A DNA stretch of 32,899 bases from Pseudomonadota bacterium (lineage in GTDB: Bacteria; Pseudomonadota; Alphaproteobacteria; Caulobacterales; Caulobacteraceae), in contig JAEYAO010000042.1 in the NCBI GenBank assembly GCA_023456105.1, positions 1 to 32,899 of the forward strand. Reading direction: 5' to 3'. The stretch's first letter is position 1. Each line of letters begins with the position of its first letter. The position numbers were made by a program, and so were the translations under genes. Shown one piece after another: positions 15,622-25,387 of the stretch. The notes under the pieces were generated by a model. That model searched no databases. It was given only the letters and a program-made list of their open reading frames with translations, and was not told where the DNA came from.

Positions 15622-15667
15622 GTCGAAACCACAAAGGGCTCGGTCTTCGGACCGGGCCTTTTTGCTT
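15577..15667 (+). repeat. Direct repeat copy 1: 3' part of tRNA-Gly plus terminator
   Basis: The stretch from the anticodon loop through CCA and the downstream terminator is repeated 114 bp later (15691-15782) with only a few differences: three one-base A insertions or deletions around the T-loop, one A-to-G change, and one T-to-C change in the U-run. This is the intact copy. Confidence 0.93.
15633..15663 (+). terminator. Intrinsic terminator of tRNA-Gly
   Basis: Stem aaagggctcggtc with gaccgggccttt around the very stable tetraloop TTCG (15646-15649), ending in five T. Two G-U pairs are included. It lies 11 bp after the tRNA CCA. Confidence 0.9.
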
Positions 15668-15690
15668 TGGTGCCATGGGCCGCCCCCAGA

Positions 15691-15782
15691 TTGCCAAGGT
15701 GAGGGTCGGGCGTTCGATCAGCCATCGCCCGCTCCAGTCGAAACCGCAAAGGGCTCGGTCTTCGGACCGGGCCTTTCTGCTT
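15691..15782 (+). repeat. Direct repeat copy 2: degenerate tRNA-Gly 3' half plus second terminator
   Basis: Starts with TTGCCAAGGTGAG and runs through CGCCCGCTCCA and a second TTCG-loop terminator (stem about 15748-15777). The 5' half of the tRNA is absent and the T-loop is broken (TTCGATCAGC in place of TTCGAATCGC), so it cannot make a tRNA. The U-run is interrupted by C, weakening the terminator. See the findings. Confidence 0.92.
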
Positions 15783-15863
15783 GGGGAAAGCGCGTTTCGT
15801 CGCAGGAACCTCTGCGCGCATCGCCGGTTTTCCTGCGTTCAATCTTTGCCGCAGGAGCCCGAC

Positions 15864-16613
15864 ATGACCCGCGCCGTCCGCATTGCCTTGCTCGCCGCCT
15901 CGGCCAGCGCCGCCCTGGCCGCCTGCGCCTACAACGAAGCGCTTGGGCGCAACCAGCTGCTGATCGTCGACAACGGTTCGCTGGTGCAGCAGTCGAACGC
16001 CGCCTGGGCCGAGCAGGTGCGCACCCAGAATGCGGTCACCACCGGCGCTCAGGTGGATCGCATCCGCCGCATCGGCGACCGTCTGGTGCAGGCGGCGGGG
16101 CTGGGGAGCCGGACCTGGGAATACGCCGTCTTCACAAACCAGAGCCCGAACGCATTCGTGCTGCCGTCTGGTCAGATCGGCGTGACCACGGGTCTGCTGA
16201 GCCTGGTGCAGAACGACGATCAGCTGGCGGCGGTGATCGGTCACGAGATCGGCCATGTGGTCGCCCAGCACGCGGCCGAGCGCACCTCATCCAGCGCCCT
16301 GACCAATGCGGCGCTGCAGCTCGGCACGCGCGTCGCCGGCGACTACGGCCAAGCGGTGGGCGCGATCGGCGGGTTGGGGGCGCAGTACGGCATTCTCCTG
16401 CCCTATTCCCGGCGCGACGAGCTGGAAGCGGACCGGCTGGGCGTCGACTACCTTCAGGAGGCGGGCTGGCGGCCCAGCCAGTCGGTGGCCCTGTGGCGGC
16501 TGATGGCGGCGCAGCGCCAGACCCAGGTTCCGCAGTTCGCCTCGACCCACCCGTCCGATGACACGCGCATCGCCGCGCTTGAGCAGTACATCGCCAGCCG
16601 CGGCTGGAGCTGA
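15864..16613 (+). CDS. M48 family zinc metalloprotease, lipoprotein
   Basis: 249 residues. The N-terminus MTRAVRIALLAASASAALAAC is a lipoprotein signal with Cys21 in the lipobox. The zinc site is HEIGH (127-131) with the third ligand in ELEAD (Glu186), as in periplasmic M48 proteases such as LoiP and BepA; no TPR region is present, so it is closer to LoiP. Such enzymes remove misassembled outer-membrane proteins. GCAGGAG lies just before the ATG at 15864. The frame is open upstream into the tRNA gene, so an automatic start as early as 15585 would be wrong. Confidence 0.92.
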   Translation: MTRAVRIALLAASASAALAACAYNEALGRNQLLIVDNGSLVQQSNAAWAEQVRTQNAVTTGAQVDRIRRIGDRLVQAAGLGSRTWEYAVFTNQSPNAFVLPSGQIGVTTGLLSLVQNDDQLAAVIGHEIGHVVAQHAAERTSSSALTNAALQLGTRVAGDYGQAVGAIGGLGAQYGILLPYSRRDELEADRLGVDYLQEAGWRPSQSVALWRLMAAQRQTQVPQFASTHPSDDTRIAALEQYIASRGWS

Positions 16614-16616
16614 CCG

Positions 16617-16859
16617 CTAGATCCGGATGTCGAGCAGCGATCCCGGCCGCAACGGTCGGTTCGGATCGGGCGCGGCAGCGGTCGTGCGGGTCGTGACCAC
16701 GGCGGGGGCGGGCGCTGAGGCCTGAGCCGTCGCCGGTCTCGCCGTCTGGGCCTGATCAACGGCGGCGCGAAAAAAGGCGGCGGCCTGGGCCGAGCGCGCG
16801 CGTCCGGCGTCCGCCGACTGCGGAACGATCTGCGGCAGTCCGGGACGAATCGCGCTCAT
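16617..16859 (-). CDS. Small hypothetical protein with C-terminal RPGSLLDIRI
   Basis: 80 residues, rich in alanine, proline and threonine (about 35-68 is a low-complexity linker). The N-terminal MSAIRPGLPQIVPQS and the C-terminal LRPGSLLDIRI look constrained, while the middle looks free to vary. No membrane segment or signal peptide. I cannot name a family. It is convergent with the M48 gene (stops 3 bp apart) and follows ccmG by 34 bp on the same strand, so it could be the last gene of the ccm transcript. There is no clear ribosome-binding site. Confidence 0.6.
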   Translation of the reverse strand: MSAIRPGLPQIVPQSADAGRARSAQAAAFFRAAVDQAQTARPATAQASAPAPAVVTTRTTAAAPDPNRPLRPGSLLDIRI

Positions 16860-16893
16860 GTCCGGAGTGTTAACGCAATCCGTCTGAAAAAGG

Positions 16894-17418
16894 TTAATCC
16901 GCTTGAAGCGCCTGCGTCAGGCGCAGGACGTCGCGGTCGTCCAGCAGGGGGCCGGCCTGTTTGGCGCGGATGCGGCCGGACGCGTCCACCGCGAATGTTT
17001 CCGGCACCCCCGATACGCCGAGGTCCAGGCCCAGCCGTCCCTCGCGATCGACCAGCACGGCGTTGAACGGATCGCCCAGTTCCTCCAGAAAGGCGCGCGT
17101 GGCGACCGGTTCGTCCTTGTAGGCCACGCCGATCACGACCACGCCCCGGGCCTTCAACTCCATCAGCTTGGGATGCTCGATCCGGCAGGGCGCGCACCAG
17201 GAGGCGAACAGGTTCACCAGCACCGGGCGGCCGGCCGCCAGCGTCCGCAGGTCCGCGGTCACCGGGGCGTCAAGGCGCGGCAGGCTGGATGCGGGAATGA
17301 TCTGACCGACCATGGCGTCCGGCTTGATCACCGGATCGCGCTTCAAGGACCAGCCGATGAACAGGGCGGCCAGCGCCGCCAGCACCACCAGCGGCAGGAG
17401 CGCCAGCCATCTATTCAT
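16894..17418 (-). CDS. ccmG: Thiol:disulfide interchange protein CcmG/DsbE
   Basis: 174 residues. An N-terminal anchor (about 4-24) is followed by a periplasmic thioredoxin fold with the active site WCAPC (Cys75, Cys78) in NLFASWCAPCRIEHP, and the cis-proline region GVSGVPETFAVD. CcmG keeps apocytochrome c cysteines reduced for haem attachment. The start codon at 17418 lies inside the end of ccmD (8-bp overlap), which indicates translational coupling. It closes the ccmABCDG cluster; ccmE, ccmF and ccmH are not in the window. Confidence 0.95.
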   Translation of the reverse strand: MNRWLALLPLVVLAALAALFIGWSLKRDPVIKPDAMVGQIIPASSLPRLDAPVTADLRTLAAGRPVLVNLFASWCAPCRIEHPKLMELKARGVVVIGVAYKDEPVATRAFLEELGDPFNAVLVDREGRLGLDLGVSGVPETFAVDASGRIRAKQAGPLLDDRDVLRLTQALQAD

Positions 17419-17563
17419 CGCCGGCTTCCAGGTCGCGCAGCGCCGCCCTCCAGCACCGGGCCGCTACGGCCGCACGCACGACCAGCGCGGCCAGCACGAC
17501 GCCGCTGATCGCCCAAGCTGGCCAGACAAAGGCGGCGTAGGGGCTCATGTCCAGGTCGATCAT
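17411..17563 (-). CDS. ccmD: Haem exporter protein CcmD
   Basis: 50 residues. MIDLDMSPYAAFVWPAWAI leads into a single membrane helix (about 11-33) and a basic cytosolic tail with the RAAVAARCWRAALRDLE pattern, as expected of CcmD. CcmD helps release holo-CcmE from the CcmABC complex. Its ATG shares one base with the ccmC stop codon (TGATG) and its end overlaps ccmG by 8 bp. The gene is small enough to be missed by automatic calling, but its position between ccmC and ccmG makes it secure. Confidence 0.88.
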   Translation of the reverse strand: MIDLDMSPYAAFVWPAWAISGVVLAALVVRAAVAARCWRAALRDLEAGDE

Positions 17564-18282
17564 CACGCCTCCAGCGCCCGGCGCGCACGCAGCGACTGCA
17601 CGCGCCGCCTGCGCACCTCCGTGCGGATCGCCGTCAGCCACAGGGCCAGGAACAGCACGCCATACGCCGCCATCATCACCAGCAGCGCCTGGAGATAGGG
17701 CGGCGCCAGCGACGATCCCTCGGCGCGCAGCAGGCTGGCTGGCTGATGCAGGGTGTTCCACCAGTCCACCGAGAACTTGACAATGGGCAGGTTGACCAGG
17801 CCGACGAGGCCCAGCACCGCCGCGGCCCTCGCCGCGCGGGCCTCATCGTCGATCGAGGCCCGCAGGGCCATGTAGCCGAGATAGAACAGGAACAGGACCA
17901 GCACGCTGGTCAGGCGCGCGTCCCACACCCACCATGTCCCCCACATCGGCTGGCCCCAGAGGGAGCCGGTGACCAAGGCCAGCGCCGTATAGGCCGCGCC
18001 CGGCAGGGCCGCCGCCCGCGCCGCCGCATCCGCCAGCGGATGGCGGAACACCAGGGCGAAGAAGCTGGCTGCCCCCAGCGCCGCATAGGCCATAAGGCCG
18101 ATGGAGGCGGCCGGCACGTGCACGAACATGATCCGCACCGTGTCGCCCTGCTGGTAGTCGGCGGGGGCGGTGAAGCTGAGCCAGGCGCCGCAGGCCAGCA
18201 GCACGCCCGCCGCGCCCCACAGCCAGGGCGTCAGCGGCCGGGTGAAGGCCATGAAACGAGCAGGGTTCGACAGGCCGAACAT
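17563..18282 (-). CDS. ccmC: Haem ABC exporter permease CcmC
   Basis: 239 residues with six membrane helices. The tryptophan-rich haem-handling motif WGTWWVWDARLTS occupies about 114-126. The flanking periplasmic histidines are present: His55 in MFVHVPAA and a second in WWNTLHQPAS. CcmC loads haem onto CcmE. It is 43 bp downstream of ccmB and overlaps ccmD by one base. Confidence 0.95.
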   Translation of the reverse strand: MFGLSNPARFMAFTRPLTPWLWGAAGVLLACGAWLSFTAPADYQQGDTVRIMFVHVPAASIGLMAYAALGAASFFALVFRHPLADAAARAAALPGAAYTALALVTGSLWGQPMWGTWWVWDARLTSVLVLFLFYLGYMALRASIDDEARAARAAAVLGLVGLVNLPIVKFSVDWWNTLHQPASLLRAEGSSLAPPYLQALLVMMAAYGVLFLALWLTAIRTEVRRRRVQSLRARRALEA

Positions 18283-18325
18283 CGGGATCAGCGCTTACGC
18301 GGCGGCCGGGGTGCGGGCAAGCGTC

Positions 18326-18991
18326 TCAGCCCTGCGCATTGCGGACAGCCGCCGCGCCCGCCAGCGGCGCGATCACCGCCGCGAAAAGCACATAGGCGCC
18401 GAGCAGCGCCAGGGCAGGCCCGACCGGCTGGTCCAGCGCCGCCCGCTGCAGGCCGCCCGCGCCGAACACCACCGGCGGGATGAACAGGGGAAGCACGATC
18501 ACGGCGATCAGCAGCCCGCCCCGACGCGCGCCCAGCGCCAGCGCGGCCCCGAGCGCGCCGGTGAAGGAAAAGCCCAGCCCTCCGATCAGCGCCGTGGAAA
18601 AGGTGAGCGGCGCCAGCCCGAGGGGCTGACCGAGCGCCAGCGCCGCGACGGGCGCAGCGACCGCCAGCGGCAGGCCGGTCGCGCTCCAGTGCGCCAGCGC
18701 CTTCACCGCCACAACGGCTTCGAGCGGCAAAGGGCCGGTGGTCAGAAGGTCCAGGGCTCCGTCCTCGTGGTCGCGTTCGAACATCCGCTCCAGCGACAGC
18801 AGGGAGGCCAGCGCCAGCGCCGTCCAGGTCAGGCCGGAGGCGACGGGGCTCAGGACGCGCGGATCGCCGCCGGCGGCCAGCGGAATCATCGTCGTCACGC
18901 ACAGCAGAAAGGCGCAGGCCAACAGCGCGCCGCCTCCGCCGCCCCAGGCCAGAGCCAGCTCGCGCCGGTACAGCACGGTGACCGCGCGCAT
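18326..18991 (-). CDS. ccmB: Haem exporter protein CcmB
   Basis: 221 residues with about six hydrophobic helices. The N-terminal LYRRELALAW and the cytosolic loop LERMFERDHEDGALDLLTTGPLPLE match CcmB, the membrane partner of CcmA. The ATG at 18991 shares its first base with the ccmA stop codon (TGATG), so the start is fixed by coupling; a longer in-frame start reported by naive calling would lie inside ccmA. The C-terminal region ends in ALLGAYVLFAAVIAPLAGAA, the last helix. Confidence 0.93.
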   Translation of the reverse strand: MRAVTVLYRRELALAWGGGGGALLACAFLLCVTTMIPLAAGGDPRVLSPVASGLTWTALALASLLSLERMFERDHEDGALDLLTTGPLPLEAVVAVKALAHWSATGLPLAVAAPVAALALGQPLGLAPLTFSTALIGGLGFSFTGALGAALALGARRGGLLIAVIVLPLFIPPVVFGAGGLQRAALDQPVGPALALLGAYVLFAAVIAPLAGAAAVRNAQG

Positions 18992-19617
18992 CACCGTGCG
19001 CTCCCGATCTCGACCGCGCGGACGGGGACGGGCAGCGGGTCGTGCACGGCCGCCAGGATCATGCCGCCCCCGTCCAGATGCGCCTGCATCAGCTCTCCGG
19101 CCGCCCGTCGCCAACGCGCATCCAGGGGGCTCAAAAGCTCGTCGAGCAGCCACAGCGGGCGCGGCGCGGCGATCAACCGAGCCAGCGCCAGCCGCCGCCG
19201 CTGCCCGGCCGACAAGCGACGCACCTCAAGCTCGAGCAGAGGGTCGAGACCGAGGCGATCCGCCGCCTCGGCGATCGCCCCATCCGACCCGCCCAGCCAA
19301 CGGGTCTGAAACGTCAGTTCGTCACGCGCCGTCCGCTGACCCTTCAGCCCGTCGAGGTGACCCAGAAGGTGCAGGTCGCGACCGCGCGCGATCTCGGGCT
19401 CAAGGCGGTCGCCGTTCTCAACCGCAAAGCCGACCTCGCCGCGATCCGGCTGGAGAAAGCCCGCGACTGCGCGCAGCAGCGAGGTCTTGCCCGCGCCGTT
19501 GGCGCCGGTCAGTGCCGCCGCCTCGCCCGCCCGAAGCGTCAGCGACAGCCCTTGGAACAGCACCCGCCCTCCGCGCGACAGGGCCAGGTCCGTAATGTGG
19601 AGCGTCGACAGCCTCAT
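18991..19617 (-). CDS. ccmA: Haem ABC exporter ATP-binding protein CcmA
   Basis: 208 residues. Walker A GANGAGKT (38-45), Q-loop region GFLQPDRGEV, ABC signature LSAGQRRRLALARL (135 onward), Walker B LWLLDE (155-160), and switch histidine in AAVHDPL. CcmA powers release of haem-loaded CcmE. The ATG at 19617 (MRLSTLHITDL) fits the family; an in-frame ATG at 19656 is possible but adds residues without family likeness. First gene of the ccmABCDG cluster and divergent from acnA. Confidence 0.95.
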   Translation of the reverse strand: MRLSTLHITDLALSRGGRVLFQGLSLTLRAGEAAALTGANGAGKTSLLRAVAGFLQPDRGEVGFAVENGDRLEPEIARGRDLHLLGHLDGLKGQRTARDELTFQTRWLGGSDGAIAEAADRLGLDPLLELEVRRLSAGQRRRLALARLIAAPRPLWLLDELLSPLDARWRRAAGELMQAHLDGGGMILAAVHDPLPVPVRAVEIGSAR

Positions 19618-19695
19618 GCCCGCCGCCCGGCGATGCGAGCCGTTCTCAATGTCCATGCGCGCGGCGTGGATACATGGACGGCTGAGGCATGCGGG

Positions 19696-19701
19696 ATTAT
19701 A
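19696..19701 (-). promoter_or_regulatory. Candidate -10 of the ccm operon
   Basis: Exact TATAAT on the minus strand in context GCCTATAATCC, about 80 bp upstream of the ccmA start, in the 202-bp divergent region with acnA. No convincing -35 was seen. The acnA promoter itself could not be assigned. Confidence 0.35.
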
Positions 19702-19819
19702 GGCAGGCTCGCCGCAGCAGGCTTTCGCCGCGCGCGCCGGGGACCTGTGCGCCCCTGCGTCCAGCGCGCGAAGGCGCAACCGGATTGTCGGGCGGCGCTG
19801 ATCAGAGGAACCCCTCCCT

Positions 19820-22588
<2,769 letters not shown>

Positions 22589-22612
22589 GCGACGGTCGAT
22601 CGAAATGAAGAG

Positions 22613-22643
22613 GGGCCGGCGGAGCGATCCGCTGGCCCTTTTT
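22613..22643 (+). terminator. Intrinsic terminator of acnA
   Basis: Stem gggccggcgga (22613-22623) with tccgctggccc (22628-22638), one G-U pair, loop gcga, then TTTTT. It lies 24 bp after the acnA stop and 19 bp before the stop of the convergent gene. Confidence 0.9.
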
Positions 22644-22661
22644 CTTTGTCCTTCGTAAGGG

Positions 22662-23714
22662 TCAGCCAGCGCTGGGCAGAAAGATCAAGGGAGCATCGTT
22701 CTCTTCCCGTGCGATAGCGAGCCAATCGCGCGGCGAGACACCTAGACGGGCGATCTCGTCTAAAGGCGCGGCGCGCGTCACGGCAGCGGCCTCGCGGTGG
22801 CGCATTTTGCGGATGGTCGGGCGAACCGCCTGATTGGCTTTTGCGCTGGCGACCATCCACTGGTGTGATCCCGGTTTGGGATCCAGTTGGGTTCGTTCAA
22901 TGCGGGCAAAATCGGCCAAGCCAATGGCGCCAGTGATCCGTTCGATAGCACGAGCGTTGTCGGCAGCGGCGGCGCGTGCCGCCTCAGCTTCATTGCACGC
23001 CATCAAGGAGGTGACCCGCAGCGCACCTATCAAGCCCAAGGCATCCAGCAGGGGCTCCGCGACCGGGTAACGGGACACCTCGCCAGCCAAAGCCCGTTCG
23101 GCGCGTAGTTCAAAACGGCTCTGGAAGCTGAGTGCTGCGCGCGCCACGTCATGCCATCGGACTTGCGCCGCCGCATCGCTCAACTGCCAGCCTTCGTCGA
23201 AGCTCTTGGCGAGGCCGCGAATGTCAGCGAGGTCGAGGTCGATCGCGTCCTGCTGCAACTGGTCGATCTTGGCGCTGAGAATCTCGATCTGATCCGCTAC
23301 ATCGCTGATCGCGCGCTTGAGGCCGTCGATCTTGGCCGACATGACGGCGAAGCCGACGACCGACACGCCAAGGCCGGCGGCGCTAAAGGCCAAGTCAGCA
23401 ACGCCAAGCTTCTGCAACGTCTCTATGCCCGCCTCGATCCGGGCCAAGCTGCGGCGCATCAGTTCTCCCTGGACCAACTGGCCAGCTTGCAAGGCCAACT
23501 GCCCAACTTGTAAGGCTGGGCCAATCGGGGGCGGAGCTAGACTCGTGAGCAAGGAGGCGAGCCCTGTCGTCTCCTGAAGATGCCCGACGATCCTGCCAGT
23601 CGCGACGTTCTTCAGGATGGAGCCGAAGACCTGATATTGCCCGTTGGCATATCCCCCCAGAAGATGTTGCGGCACCTGTCGCGTGACGACGGCGCCGAGG
23701 ATGTGGCTGATCAT
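22662..23714 (-). CDS. Unknown protein Y: membrane helix plus coiled coil
   Basis: 350 residues; no family recognised. The N-terminal segment (1-50) includes PQHLLGGYANGQYQVFGSIL. Residues 51-82 are hydrophobic and glutamine-rich (APPPIGPALQVGQLALQAG). A clear membrane-type helix spans about 105-126 (VADLAFSAAGLGVSVVGFAV), followed at once by a heptad coiled coil (127-160, KIDGLKRAISDVADQIEI). The remainder (165-300) is helical and charged; the tail ends ENDAPLIFLPSAG. One cysteine (Cys240). Its ATG overlaps the stop of gene X by four bases (ATGA), so the two are translationally coupled. Base composition is lower in GC than several neighbours. A role as a membrane-acting effector or scaffold is only a guess. 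Confidence 0.85.
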   Translation of the reverse strand: MISHILGAVVTRQVPQHLLGGYANGQYQVFGSILKNVATGRIVGHLQETTGLASLLTSLAPPPIGPALQVGQLALQAGQLVQGELMRRSLARIEAGIETLQKLGVADLAFSAAGLGVSVVGFAVMSAKIDGLKRAISDVADQIEILSAKIDQLQQDAIDLDLADIRGLAKSFDEGWQLSDAAAQVRWHDVARAALSFQSRFELRAERALAGEVSRYPVAEPLLDALGLIGALRVTSLMACNEAEAARAAAADNARAIERITGAIGLADFARIERTQLDPKPGSHQWMVASAKANQAVRPTIRKMRHREAAAVTRAAPLDEIARLGVSPRDWLAIAREENDAPLIFLPSAG

Positions 23715-24373
23715 GTCAGCACCACGCGGGCCGAAAAGGCGGTCTCGTCAAGGGCGGCGATGACCTTGGAAAGGGCGGACGCCGGATTGTCCACGTCATT
23801 CAGCCACTCGTCCTCGATCCGCCTGACCGCTGTAGATCGTATGCGTTCGCTCATGCCCAGGGTGTCGCTGATCAGGGTGTCCGCCGCTGAACCGGCGCTT
23901 CCTGCCAGCGAGCTCGCCCCCTTCTTCAGACGCTCAGGAAACCGCGCGAACCAAAGCGGTGACGTGCGCGCTTCATCAGTGCCTACGGGGTCTTCCAAAG
24001 CCGCTGGCACGTCGAGCGTGGAGGGTTGAGCGACCTCCTCTGCTGTGTCCTTCGGCGGGGGCAGCGCAATCAAAGGCTCGGAGGTCAGACGTTGCGATAC
24101 AGCAAGAAGTTCGTCGTCGATCTCGGTCAGGCCAAGCGCCGCCGTGCGCAGGAAGGCGCTGATCTCGGGCGCCAGCATGTCGCGCGTCAAGGCATCGATG
24201 CGCGCATTAGCCAAGGCGCTCGGAAACAGGGCGTCGCGGGCCGTAGCGTCGCGGAACTCCTGGTCTAAGGCGGCCCGAGCGATCAGAGCCTTCCGATTGA
24301 TCAGATCGGCGGCGGCCAAAATCTGCTCGTCGCGCCATTCAGCGACCGCTTGTCGTTTGATCCCTAGTTGCAT
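23711..24373 (-). CDS. Unknown protein X, first gene of the X-Y pair
   Basis: 220 residues, no cysteine, no signal peptide, no membrane helix; no family recognised. Residues 1-95 form a likely helical domain (EWRDEQILAAADLINRK, LTRDMLAPEISAFLRTA). Residues 97-140 are a Pro/Glu/Thr-rich linker. The C-terminal 140-220 holds a small Gly/Ser stretch (GASSLAGSAGSAADT) and a charged helix (SERIRSTAVRRIEDEWLND). GGAGGGG sits five bases before the ATG at 24373, an unusually strong ribosome-binding site for this window; in-frame ATGs upstream lack one. The gene follows oxyR by 61 bp on the same strand and overlaps Y by four bases. No clear promoter lies in the 61-bp gap. Confidence 0.82.
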   Translation of the reverse strand: MQLGIKRQAVAEWRDEQILAAADLINRKALIARAALDQEFRDATARDALFPSALANARIDALTRDMLAPEISAFLRTAALGLTEIDDELLAVSQRLTSEPLIALPPPKDTAEEVAQPSTLDVPAALEDPVGTDEARTSPLWFARFPERLKKGASSLAGSAGSAADTLISDTLGMSERIRSTAVRRIEDEWLNDVDNPASALSKVIAALDETAFSARVVLT

Positions 24374-24434
24374 CACACCCCTCCGAAGCTGTCCGAGCAT
24401 TCGCTGATTTGCAGGTCCAGTGGAAGGCTCGTCG

Positions 24435-25331
24435 TCAGTCCAGCGTAAGGGCCTCGGCCAGCAGGCGCGCCTCGGCGGCGCGGCTGGAGCCGGAGCGCCA
24501 GGCGACGACGATCTCGCGGCGAGGCGGCGGGTCATCCTCGCGCGCGAACGGCCGCACGGCGACGGCGGGGTTGTCGGCGAGGCCGGCCTTCACCGCCATG
24601 CTGGGCAGAAAGGAAACGCCCAGGCCCGACCCGACCATCTGCACCAGGGTGTGCAGGCTTGTGGCGGCGAACACGTCGTCTCCGCGCGGCGGATCGATGT
24701 CCAGCGCCGCCAGCGCCTGGTCGCGCAGGCAGTGGCCGTCCTCCAGCAGGATCAGGTCCTCGGCCTTCAGCGACCCGGGCCGGATGGCGGCGGCTTCGGC
24801 CAGCGGATGCCCAACCGGCGCCGCCGCCAGGATCTCGTCGTCGCCGATCCGCGCGTGCTCTATGCCCGAGGCTTCATAGGGCAGGGCGATCACGGCGGCG
24901 TCGACATGACCGGCCTTAAGCGCGGCGATCAGCCGAGGCGTCAGGTCCTCGCGGATGAACAGCTTGAGCTTGGGATAGGCGTCGCGCAGGCCCGGCAGCT
25001 TGGCCGGCAGGAGAAAGGGCGCCACCGTCGGGATCACGCCCAGGCGGAACCGGCCGGACAGGGGGCGGCCGGCGTTGCGCGCCGCCTCCACCAGATCCTC
25101 GGTGCGGGCCAGCACGTCCTCGGCGCGCTTGACCGCCTCGGCCCCGACCGCGGTCAGCAGCACCGCGCCGCGCGTGCGCTCGACCACCGGCGCGCCCAAG
25201 ATACGCTCCAGCTCCTGCACCCCGGCGCTCAGCGCGGGCTGGCTGACGTGGGCGGCCTCGGCGGCGCGGCTGAACGAGCCGTGCTCGGCCAGAAGCTTCA
25301 GATACTGGAGCTGACGCAGGGTGGGGAGCAT
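24435..25331 (-). CDS. oxyR: LysR-family peroxide regulator OxyR with a single cysteine
   Basis: 298 residues. N-terminal winged helix LPTLRQLQYLKLLAEHGSF...VSQPALSAGVQELE, then the LysR effector domain. LILLEDGHCLRDQAL carries Cys201, equivalent to the peroxide-sensing Cys199 of E. coli OxyR. The position of the disulfide partner (Cys208 in E. coli) is Leu210, and the protein has no other cysteine. The ATG at 25331 (MLPTLRQ) matches the family start; a longer in-frame start at 25373 would run through the OxyR-type palindrome at 25341. It lies 98 bp downstream of katG on the same strand, separated by a hairpin. Confidence 0.92.
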   Translation of the reverse strand: MLPTLRQLQYLKLLAEHGSFSRAAEAAHVSQPALSAGVQELERILGAPVVERTRGAVLLTAVGAEAVKRAEDVLARTEDLVEAARNAGRPLSGRFRLGVIPTVAPFLLPAKLPGLRDAYPKLKLFIREDLTPRLIAALKAGHVDAAVIALPYEASGIEHARIGDDEILAAAPVGHPLAEAAAIRPGSLKAEDLILLEDGHCLRDQALAALDIDPPRGDDVFAATSLHTLVQMVGSGLGVSFLPSMAVKAGLADNPAVAVRPFAREDDPPPRREIVVAWRSGSSRAAEARLLAEALTLD

Positions 25332-25340
25332 GCGTGCGTC

Positions 25341-25355
25341 ATAGGCGCTCGCTAT
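25341..25355. promoter_or_regulatory. OxyR-type palindrome in the oxyR leader
   Basis: ATAG (25341-25344), GCGCTCG, CTAT (25352-25355): exact ATAG-N7-CTAT. It ends 9 bp before the oxyR start codon. The two outer tetramers of the full OxyR site are not conserved. Autoregulation is the likely meaning. Confidence 0.55.
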
Positions 25356-25387
25356 CACCGGATCAAACATCATCGGATTGATTTATC

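Noticed and set aside
15577..15782. Second tRNA gene or an att site of a resident prophage
   Set aside because: The second copy lacks the 5' half and an intact T-loop, and no integrase or phage gene is within reach in the window.
15585..15863. Upstream extension of the M48 protease frame into the tRNA-Gly gene
   Set aside because: It covers a tRNA and two terminators. The lipoprotein signal and ribosome-binding site place the start at 15864.
22662..24373. Calling X-Y a toxin-antitoxin or named phage-defence system
   Set aside because: No catalytic motif, known toxin fold or DNA-binding antitoxin domain is visible. Both proteins are also larger than typical type II pairs.
25332..25373. N-terminal extension of OxyR
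   Set aside because: It would encode the OxyR-type palindrome and lacks a ribosome-binding site. The family N-terminus starts at 25331.
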